NCBI GenBank assembly: GCA_025457725.1
Contig: JALOTU010000213.1
Coordinates: forward strand, 1-5,547
DNA length: 5,547 nucleotides
Source of the DNA: Verrucomicrobiota bacterium
Lineage (GTDB): Bacteria; Verrucomicrobiota; Verrucomicrobiia; Limisphaerales; DSYF01
Direction: 5' to 3'
Part shown: positions 1-5,547 of the stretch, piece after piece
Layout of the letters: each line of letters starts with the position of its first letter
Position numbering within the stretch: the stretch's first letter is position 1
The notes under the pieces: model-generated
Told to the model about the DNA's origin: nothing
The model's input: only the letters and a program-made list of their open reading frames with translations
The model's database searches: none
Translations under genes and position numbers: made by a program

Positions 1-11
1 ACACCCCTGGT

Positions 12-33
12 TCGCGGACATTTCTCTCCGCGA
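12..33. repeat. Perfect 7-bp inverted repeat (stem-loop)
   Basis: TCGCGGA at 12-18 is the exact reverse complement of TCCGCGA at 27-33, with an 8-base loop. No T-run follows, so it does not look like a classical intrinsic terminator. Its core CGCGGACATTT (13-23) recurs in inverted orientation at 104-114, which links it to the second palindrome cluster upstream of mqnD. Confidence 0.55.
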
Positions 34-96
34 GTCGCGATCATGCACCAATGGTCCCCCAAACGTGCGCGCTTGGGCTTTCAGGAGGAGTTCGGT

Positions 97-141
97 CGGA
101 CAAAAATGTCCGCGCTCCGGTTCGGCGGAGCGGGTGAACCG
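97..141. repeat. Cluster of overlapping short palindromes upstream of mqnD
   Basis: Three perfect inverted repeats are packed here. CGGACA (97-102) pairs with TGTCCG (107-112) around an AAAA loop. CGCTCCG (113-119) pairs with CGGAGCG (126-132). CGGTTC (118-123) pairs with GAACCG (136-141), and this pairing excludes the second one. AAATGTCCGCG at 104-114 is the reverse complement of CGCGGACATTT at 13-23. The pattern resembles an intergenic palindromic (REP-like) repeat. Whether other copies exist in the genome cannot be seen from this window. The rest of 1-229 shows no convincing promoter or gene. Confidence 0.5.
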
Positions 142-229
142 TTCTGGGCTATCGAGGTCTCTTGGCCTTTTGGCATTGCCGGATTTTCCATCGACAGCCC
201 TGAAGGAAACCAGAAGACTGGTGGTTCAA

Positions 230-1081
<852 letters not shown>

Positions 1082-1103
1082 GGAACCGGGAGGCATTGCC
1101 ACC

Positions 1104-2681
1104 ATGGTCAGTCCGCAGAAGGAGGGCGAGGTGAGACCAGGCGAGCGAGCACGGTGGTGGCCGGCTTGGGTCTTTCTGGGGCTGACGGCGGCGGCGATCC
1201 TGTGGGTGCGGGTGTTCTGGGACGTGCATCAGCAGGACAAGAACATCTGGACCTCGCTGCTGTTTGGAGTGTGCTTCCTCTGTCTGCTGCTGTGGCTGCT
1301 GGTACTCTCAAGACTGCCCTGGCGCACGCGCTGGATCTGCCTGGGCGCTGTGATTCTGGCACATGGACTGGTCCTAGCGGTTGTCCGGATGAGGGGTGTG
1401 GACGGCGACCTGGTCCCCGTGGTGGAGTGGCGATGGAAACGTTCTTCGACCGAGGCGGTCCGCCGTCCTCCCGCCGCTTCCGCGAGTTTGGGCGAGGCAT
1501 CCGCCGCATTGCCGCCGGACGGCTGGCCGCAATTCCTGGGACCCAACCGCAACGGCCGCGTGGCGGCGATTCCCTGGGAGACGGATTGGAGCCGGCATCC
1601 GCCGCAGGAACTGTGGCGCATCCCGGTGGGGGCGGGTTGGAGCGGCTTTGCGGTCAAAGACGGTCTGGCGGTGACTCAGGAGCAGCGGGGTCCGGATGAG
1701 TTGGTGAGCTGTTTCGACGCGTTGACGGGGCAGCGCGTATGGACCCACGCGTATGCCGCGCGCTATGCCACCACGATTGCCGGGGAAGGTCCCCGCGCCA
1801 CGGTGGCCATTGACGAGGATCGGGTGTATGCCGTGGGCGCGACGGGGTGGCTGACCTGCCTGGAACTGCGGACCGGGACGGTGGTTTGGGCGAAGAATGT
1901 GATTGAGGAAAATGGCGGGGCAGTGCCCGAATGGGGATACAGCGTTTCCCCACTGGTGTCCGGGAACCGCATAATCCTCAGCGTGGGCGGATCTGATGGA
2001 CGTTCGTTGCTGGCTCTTGACAAACATACGGGTGGCGTTCTCTGGGCTGCGGGGCAGGACCGTGCGTCCTACAGCTCACCCGTTCTGGCGGAGATGGCCG
2101 GGCAACTGCAGGTGGTGGTATTCAACTACAGCACGGTGGCCGGTCATGCATTGGGGAGCGGCCGGTTGCTATGGGAACAACCCTACTCGAAGGCGCAGGT
2201 TCATGTGGCTGCACCGCTGGTGCTGGACGGAGATCGGGTCCTGTTTTCCAGCGGCTACGGCCACGGCAGCGAGCTGTATGCGATCCGCCGGGAGGGGGAG
2301 GAGACTGTGTCGGCGGAACTCGTCTGGAAATCCCGTCGGATGAAGGCCAAGTTCTGCAATCTGGTTGAACAGGCTGGATTCATCTATGGACTCGATGACG
2401 GCATTCTGGCGTGCATCTCCGCGGAAACGGGCGAGTTGCAGTGGAAGGACGGTCGGTACGGTCACGGCCAGACCCTCCTCGTTGGGGAATACCTGCTGGT
2501 GCTGGCGGAGGCCGGGGATCTGGTGTTGATCCGGTTGGAGCCGGACGAATTGATTGAGCTGTCGCGGTGGAAGGTGTTTCCGGGCAAGACATGGAATCCG
2601 CCGGCGCTGGCGGGAAACCATTTGTATCTCAGAACCGACCAGGAAGCGGTGTGCCTGCGTCTGGCGCTAGAAAAGCCTTAG
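1104..2681 (+). CDS. Membrane-anchored PQQ-like beta-propeller protein
   Basis: This is a 525-residue protein of unknown specific role. Three hydrophobic helices lie at the N-terminus (about residues 18-38, 48-70 and 77-95). A proline/alanine-rich linker (about 118-139) follows, and then a PQQ-like (PQQ_2/quinoprotein alcohol dehydrogenase-like) propeller. The propeller opens with WPQFLGPNRNG (141-151) and contains repeated blade motifs of the type D-x-x-TG-x-x-x-W: FDALTGQRVW (204-213), LELRTGTVVW (253-262), LDKHTGGVLW (305-314), GSGRLLW (351-357) and ISAETGELQW (438-447). Such domains are widespread in Planctomycetes and Verrucomicrobia and usually lack enzymatic evidence. A scaffold or outer-surface binding role is possible, and I see no heme-binding CxxCH. 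The start at 1104 is supported by GGGAGG at 1088-1093 with a 10-nt spacer. A longer in-frame opening from 990 would overlap mqnD and looks non-coding. The 3' end overlaps the convergent gene by 15 bp. Confidence 0.85.
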   Translation: MVSPQKEGEVRPGERARWWPAWVFLGLTAAAILWVRVFWDVHQQDKNIWTSLLFGVCFLCLLLWLLVLSRLPWRTRWICLGAVILAHGLVLAVVRMRGVDGDLVPVVEWRWKRSSTEAVRRPPAASASLGEASAALPPDGWPQFLGPNRNGRVAAIPWETDWSRHPPQELWRIPVGAGWSGFAVKDGLAVTQEQRGPDELVSCFDALTGQRVWTHAYAARYATTIAGEGPRATVAIDEDRVYAVGATGWLTCLELRTGTVVWAKNVIEENGGAVPEWGYSVSPLVSGNRIILSVGGSDGRSLLALDKHTGGVLWAAGQDRASYSSPVLAEMAGQLQVVVFNYSTVAGHALGSGRLLWEQPYSKAQVHVAAPLVLDGDRVLFSSGYGHGSELYAIRREGEETVSAELVWKSRRMKAKFCNLVEQAGFIYGLDDGILACISAETGELQWKDGRYGHGQTLLVGEYLLVLAEAGDLVLIRLEPDELIELSRWKVFPGKTWNPPALAGNHLYLRTDQEAVCLRLALEKP

Positions 2682-3677
2682 CCAGAGGGGTCGCCGGGAC
2701 TCGTCATATTCCTGATCCCAGAGTTTCAGACCCAGGTTCTTGCTGATGGCCTCGGCGTGGCCCCAGTGGAACTTCTCGTAGAACTCATCCTTTTTGGAAT
2801 CCTCCACGTAACCGTGTTCCCGGGCCCATTCTTCCCCGGTGAAAGTGGTCGTCTCCTCGGCATTGAGCAGGTTGCTGCCCGCCAGTTTCATTTCCCCGCT
2901 CATCTTCAAATCGCCCGACTGAAACACGCCGAAGTAGAATTCCCCGGTGAAATCGACGTCCCGGTAAACCATCACCGTGTCCGAAAACTTGCTGGAAAGA
3001 TGTTGCGCCAGTCCGTTATAGACCGGGCGTTGGCACTGCAGCCCGGTGTACATCGACACGTAACCATTGTGGGAGGGGAACACATACCAGTCGTTGGTCC
3101 CAAAGTCCGGTTCGAGATCTTCGAGGACGTTCGTGACGGCTCCCGGACGCTTCAGGTGTTGGGACAGGAATTCCAGGCTGGCCTGCGCCACCGCCGCGCT
3201 GTCCGGGTGTTTGACGTAGAGGAACACCGCGTCCTCAAAGCTGAAGTTGTTTTCGTAAGTGCCGGCTTCGTCGCTTGATTCGCTGGAGAGCACGGTCGCC
3301 ACGGTTTTGGCGCGATCCAACCACTTCTTGCCGACGCTGAACACAATGAAACCCACCGCCAGGAGTGGCAGGACTGTCTTCCAGAGAAACGAAAGGCGGG
3401 AAGGAGCGGGGCGCTTTGCTTTTGGGGCGGCCTTTCGGGGTCTGGACGTCGGGTTGGCTGGTGGAGGAGGGGAAGGGGCGGAGGCGGCAGGGCTTGGAGT
3501 GGGGATCTTCAGCCTGGGTTTGGGCGCCCCGGTCTGTTGCTGGATGCTTTGGTTGGCCTGCTCGGTGGCGTCCGCCTGACAGTTGGGGCAGCTCACGGCG
3601 CAAGGCATGCGCCCGTTCTTGGGTTCAACATCAAACGAGAAGCGGGTTCCGCAACCGCATTCGATCTTAATTTCCAT
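2667..3677 (-). CDS. Zinc-ribbon, proline-rich, single-TM protein of unknown function
   Basis: The product has 336 residues and I cannot name its function. Residues 1-34 resemble a small zinc ribbon: Cys7-x-Cys9 and Cys30-x2-Cys33, with an extra Cys26 in the stretch NGRMPCAVSCPNC. Residues 51-96 are a low-complexity linker rich in Pro, Ala, Lys and Ser. A single transmembrane helix (about 99-116, TVLPLLAVGFIVFSVG) follows. The C-terminal 200 residues are soluble and hydrophilic, with many aromatics and no motif I recognise (for example DWYVFPSHNGYVSMYTGLQ). This resembles Verrucomicrobia proteins in which a cytoplasmic ribbon is tethered to an extracytoplasmic domain; the topology is inferred. 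The start is well supported, with AGGA (complement of 3686-3689) 8 nt before the ATG. The gene is divergent from lexA, with 120 bp between the starts, and convergent with the propeller gene. Confidence 0.8.
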   Translation of the reverse strand: MEIKIECGCGTRFSFDVEPKNGRMPCAVSCPNCQADATEQANQSIQQQTGAPKPRLKIPTPSPAASAPSPPPPANPTSRPRKAAPKAKRPAPSRLSFLWKTVLPLLAVGFIVFSVGKKWLDRAKTVATVLSSESSDEAGTYENNFSFEDAVFLYVKHPDSAAVAQASLEFLSQHLKRPGAVTNVLEDLEPDFGTNDWYVFPSHNGYVSMYTGLQCQRPVYNGLAQHLSSKFSDTVMVYRDVDFTGEFYFGVFQSGDLKMSGEMKLAGSNLLNAEETTTFTGEEWAREHGYVEDSKKDEFYEKFHWGHAEAISKNLGLKLWDQEYDESRRPLWLRLF

Positions 3678-3710
3678 GGTCCGAATCCTGGGTGCGGCCG
3701 AAGACTAGTG

Positions 3711-3732
3711 CCTCGACATATTGCTGTCGAGG
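3711..3732. promoter_or_regulatory. 8+8 bp inverted repeat between divergent genes (candidate operator)
   Basis: CCTCGACA (3711-3718) and TGTCGAGG (3725-3732) are perfect reverse complements with a 6-base spacer. The pair lies 34 bp upstream of the zinc-ribbon gene start and 66 bp upstream of lexA, and it overlaps the first copy of the tandem repeat by one base. It could be a dimeric regulator site or an RNA hairpin in the zinc-ribbon gene leader. No T-run suggests termination. Confidence 0.4.
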
Positions 3733-3763
3733 TGCGCGATTTGACAGTGTGCGCGATTTGACA
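3732..3763 (+). repeat. Tandem 15-bp direct repeat carrying two TTGACA hexamers
   Basis: GTGCGCGATTTGACA occurs exactly twice, at 3732-3746 and 3749-3763, with a 2-base spacer (period 17). Each copy ends in a consensus -35 hexamer, TTGACA (3741-3746 and 3758-3763). Only the downstream copy is correctly spaced for a plausible -10 before lexA. Confidence 0.7.
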
Positions 3764-3786
3764 ACGCACATTGAAAGAACTACTCA
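3758..3786 (+). promoter_or_regulatory. Predicted lexA promoter (-35 TTGACA, -10 TACTCA)
   Basis: The consensus TTGACA at 3758-3763 is followed, after exactly 17 bp, by TACTCA at 3781-3786, a weak match to TATAAT. Transcription would begin around 3792-3794, only a few bases before the lexA ATG at 3798. The -10 lies wholly inside the 20-bp palindrome, so a protein bound there would block RNA polymerase. The -35 is strong and the -10 is poor, so this remains a prediction. Confidence 0.45.
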
Positions 3787-3797
3787 TATGAGTAGTT
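3778..3797. promoter_or_regulatory. Perfect 20-bp palindrome abutting lexA: candidate LexA operator
   Basis: The half-site AACTACTCAT (3778-3787) is followed directly by its exact reverse complement ATGAGTAGTT (3788-3797), and the next base is the A of the lexA start codon. lexA genes are usually autoregulated by an operator at their own promoter, and this is the most symmetrical element in the intergenic region. It is neither CTG-N10-CAG nor TGTTC-N4-GAACA, so its assignment as an SOS box rests on position and symmetry alone. Confidence 0.5.
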
Positions 3798-4418
3798 ATG
3801 ACCGGACTTACCCAACGTCAACGCCAGGTTCTGGATTTTGTTCGGACAATCACTCAGGACGGGCGTCCGGCGCCGACGTTGCGGGAGATCGCCGCGCACT
3901 TCGGTTTTGCCAGCACCCGGGCGGCGGCGGATCATCTGGTCGCCTTGAAGCGCAAGGGGGCGCTGGAATCGGAACCCGGCAAGGCGCGGTCGTTGCGTGC
4001 GGTTTCCGCCTTGTTGCCCTTGCGGCAGCGGGTGGTGGACATCCCGCTGTTTGGCTCCATTCCGGCGGGCTACGCGCAAAATCGCGAGCAGGAACCGGAA
4101 GGCTGCGTTTCGGTGGATGTGGGCAGTGTGGGGATCAAACCCACGCGGAATACCTTCGCCCTGCGCGTTCGCGGCGATTCCATGATCGGCCGGCACATTT
4201 GCGACGGGGACATTGCGATTCTGGAGCACGGCCCGGATCCACGCCCGGGCCAGGTGGTGGCGGCGCTCATTGACCGCAAGAGCACGCTCAAGACGTTTGT
4301 GCTCAAGAACGGCAAACCCTTCCTCAAAGCGGAGAACCCCCGGTATCCCGATCTGCTGCCGTCCGAGGAACTGATGATTCAGGGGGTGATGCGGGGGCTT
4401 GTTAGGAAGGCAGAATGA
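3798..4418 (+). CDS. lexA: LexA repressor (SOS regulator, self-cleaving S24 peptidase)
   Basis: LexA represses DNA-damage genes and is inactivated by RecA-stimulated autocleavage. The 206-residue product has the expected length (about 200). The N-terminal winged helix-turn-helix (about 1-65) begins LTQRQRQVLDFV and includes the recognition region STRAAADHLVAL (39-50). The C-terminal S24 domain contains the Ala90-Gly91 cleavage site (in SIPAGYA), the nucleophile Ser128 (GDSM) and the general base Lys165 (STLKTF), so the protein should be cleavable. Positions 41, 44 and 45 are Arg, Ala and Asp where E. coli has Asn, Glu and Glu, which implies a different operator. The start at 3798 fits the family N-terminus exactly. 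No Shine-Dalgarno is visible, because the 20 bases before the ATG are the palindrome. dinB begins 38 bp after the stop, on the same strand. Confidence 0.95.
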   Translation: MTGLTQRQRQVLDFVRTITQDGRPAPTLREIAAHFGFASTRAAADHLVALKRKGALESEPGKARSLRAVSALLPLRQRVVDIPLFGSIPAGYAQNREQEPEGCVSVDVGSVGIKPTRNTFALRVRGDSMIGRHICDGDIAILEHGPDPRPGQVVAALIDRKSTLKTFVLKNGKPFLKAENPRYPDLLPSEELMIQGVMRGLVRKAE

Positions 4419-4443
4419 AGAGATAGATCTGCACTCTGCCTTC
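4406..4443 (+). other. Intercistronic 9-bp stem-loop spanning the lexA stop codon
   Basis: GAAGGCAGA (4406-4414), in the last lexA codons, pairs perfectly with TCTGCCTTC (4435-4443) across a 20-base loop that contains the TGA stop (4416-4418). The bases that follow (TGACTTTGC) are only mildly T-rich, so an intrinsic terminator is doubtful. A partial attenuator, an RNA-processing site or a 3'-end stabiliser between lexA and dinB is possible. Confidence 0.4.
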
Positions 4444-4456
4444 TGACTTTGCATGC

Positions 4457-5197
4457 ATGCGCACCATCGCTCATCTGGACGCGGACGCCTTCTTTGCCTC
4501 AGTGGAACAGGCTTCGGACGCGAAGCTGCGCGGCAAACCCATTGCGGTGGGCGGTGAGAAGCGGGGCATCATTGCATCCGCCTCCTATGAAGCCCGCCGG
4601 TTTGGAATCCACACTCCCATGCCGACGGCGCGGGCCCGCAAGCTCTGTCCGAAACTGATCGTTTTGCCGGGCGACTTCGAGCGATATGAACAGTTTTCCA
4701 ACTGGATGTTTGGGTATTGTTACGACTTCACGCCGGATGTGGAGCAGACCTCGATTGACGAGGGATACTTTGACCTGTCCGGCGCGCGTAAACCGCCCGG
4801 TGAAATTGCGCGAATCATCCGGAAGGCCATCGGGCAGAAGCTCAAGATCAGCGTGAGCGAGGGCATCGGTCCCAACAAGCTCATCAGCGCCATCGCCTCC
4901 AAATTGAGAAAGCCGGCGGCCTTGGAGGAAGTGCCCCGGGGCGGCGAGGAGGCGTTTCTGCATCCGTTGCCCAACCAATGGCTGCCGGGCATCGGTCCCC
5001 AGACCAGCCTGCGACTCAACGCGGCGGGGGAATACATCACATTGCCGGGATGCCTTTGGAGTTGCTGTCACTGGTGCTGGGCCGCCAGGCTGTTGTCGTT
5101 CAGCAGTTTGCGCGCGGGATTGATGACCGGCCCTTGGTGGCGGCGCGCGAACCCCAGAAAACGTTCAGTCACCAGGAAACCTTCGCTGCCGACGTGA
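4457..5197 (+). CDS. dinB: DNA polymerase IV (Y-family, DinB), 5' part, frameshifted
   Basis: This is a translesion DNA polymerase, expected to be SOS-controlled given its place just behind lexA. Residues 1 to about 191 are genuine DinB. HLDADAFFASVE (6-17) supplies catalytic Asp8 and the steric-gate-position Phe13. GIIASASYEARRFGI covers the fingers contact region. SIDEGYFDL (99-107) supplies catalytic Asp101 and Glu102. SEGIGPNKLISAIASKLRKP follows in the palm, and LPGIGPQTSLRLNAAG (176-191) is the thumb helix-hairpin-helix. After about residue 195 the frame loses all similarity and becomes Trp/Cys/Arg-rich until the stop at 5195-5197. The true continuation lies in another frame from about 5041. 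The start at 4457 matches the family N-terminus. No clear Shine-Dalgarno is visible. As read, the product lacks the little-finger domain and would probably bind DNA poorly. Confidence 0.88.
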   Translation: MRTIAHLDADAFFASVEQASDAKLRGKPIAVGGEKRGIIASASYEARRFGIHTPMPTARARKLCPKLIVLPGDFERYEQFSNWMFGYCYDFTPDVEQTSIDEGYFDLSGARKPPGEIARIIRKAIGQKLKISVSEGIGPNKLISAIASKLRKPAALEEVPRGGEEAFLHPLPNQWLPGIGPQTSLRLNAAGEYITLPGCLWSCCHWCWAARLLSFSSLRAGLMTGPWWRRANPRKRSVTRKPSLPT

Positions 5198-5547
5198 CGG
5201 ATGAGGAATATGTGGAGGCCACCTTGCGCCGCATGGCGGATGACCTGTTTGCCACAGTGCGCCAGGAGGGGCGCAGTGTCCGCACACTGACGGTCCGGGT
5301 GCGGTACAACGACATGGCCGAGGATCAGGTGAGCGAGAGCCTGATCGAACCCACCGATTTGGAAACCGATGTGTTTGGGCGCCTGCACGGCATGCTGCAG
5401 CGGGCCTGGAAACGCCGGGTCAGCCTGCGGTTGATTTCACTGAAACTGTCGAATGTCTATGACGGCCGCTTTTGCAGCGAACTGCCGCTGACCGTTTCGG
5501 CACAACGCCAGGGAGCGCACGTGCGATTGGCACAGGTGCTGGATGGC
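5041..5547 (+). pseudogene. dinB: DinB little-finger (C-terminal) part, shifted frame, truncated by window edge
   Basis: This frame is open for 169 codons to the window end and begins IAGMPLELLSLVLGRQ, the expected continuation of the DinB thumb. It then reads ARGIDDRPLV and the Y-family little-finger pattern: FSHQETFAADVTDEEY, VRTLTVRVRYNDM, EPTDLETDVFGRL and RRVSLRLISLKLSNVYDG. Similarity resumes immediately after it is lost in the upstream frame, so both parts belong to one ancestral gene separated by a net -1 frameshift (or equivalent small deletion) near 5030-5044. The first ATG in this frame is at 5050, but no ribosome-binding site suggests independent translation. The real C-terminus, including any clamp-binding motif, lies outside the window. 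If the break is a sequence error, this is simply the second half of an intact dinB. Confidence 0.82.

Noticed and set aside
12..33. Intrinsic terminator of an upstream gene
   Set aside because: The stem is perfect but no T-run follows on either strand. It is better described as part of the palindromic repeat cluster.
65..229. Extended N-terminus of mqnD, open in frame from 65
   Set aside because: The 55 extra residues are Arg/Ser-rich, run through the palindrome cluster and are absent from MqnD proteins. The family starts at the ATG at 230.
1374..2027. 217-codon reverse-strand open frame inside the propeller gene
   Set aside because: Its composition is typical of a GC-rich antisense shadow (Arg, Pro, His), with no motif. 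The forward frame carries clear propeller repeats.
3692..4273. 193-codon forward frame overlapping the lexA promoter and gene
   Set aside because: It runs through the promoter repeats and out of frame with lexA, is Gly/Arg-rich, and shows no domain.
3780..4454. 224-codon reverse-strand open frame opposite lexA
   Set aside because: It mirrors the entire lexA gene and has no recognisable domain. LexA on the forward strand is certain.
5026..5050. Programmed ribosomal frameshift in dinB
   Set aside because: There is no typical slippery heptamer with a downstream structure, and I know of no DinB that uses one. Deletion or sequence error is simpler.
4499..5071. 190-codon reverse-strand open frame opposite dinB
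   Set aside because: It is a shadow of the conserved polymerase frame, without motifs or a ribosome-binding site.

Overview
The window looks like a GC-rich chromosomal segment from a member of the Verrucomicrobiota, possibly of the Pedosphaerales/Limisphaerales type. This is inferred from protein style and not from a marker gene. The clues are a futalosine-pathway MqnD with a GHSPDPDD start motif, a membrane-anchored PQQ-like beta-propeller protein carrying a WPQFLGPNRNG motif, and a zinc-ribbon/proline-rich/single-TM protein of a kind I associate with that phylum.

Layout. Bases 1-229 are non-coding and rich in small perfect inverted repeats. A forward pair follows: mqnD (230-1081, late menaquinone biosynthesis) and, 22 bp further on, a 525-residue three-TM beta-propeller protein (1104-2681), probably in one transcript. 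A reverse-strand gene (2667-3677) for a zinc-ribbon membrane protein of unknown function converges on it, and the two overlap by 15 bp at their 3' ends. A 120-bp divergent intergenic region (3678-3797) separates that gene from lexA (3798-4418). Next comes a Y-family DNA polymerase gene (dinB, from 4457), which runs off the right edge.

How the genes fit together. lexA and dinB form a compact SOS pair: the self-cleaving repressor and the translesion polymerase it would control. The lexA control region is the most interesting part. It packs in an 8+8 bp inverted repeat, a 15-bp tandem duplication that supplies two TTGACA hexamers, and a perfect 20-bp palindrome (half-site AACTACTCAT) that ends on the base before the lexA ATG. 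The palindrome covers the predicted -10 box. It matches neither the E. coli CTG-N10-CAG SOS box nor the TGTTC-N4-GAACA motif I recall for Verrucomicrobium, so it is a candidate lineage-specific LexA operator. The same geometry predicts a lexA mRNA with almost no leader.

The dinB reading frame is broken near 5030-5044. The catalytic palm/fingers/thumb part (4457 to about 5040) and the little-finger part (about 5041-5547) are both well conserved but lie in different frames. This is either a recent small deletion or a sequence error.
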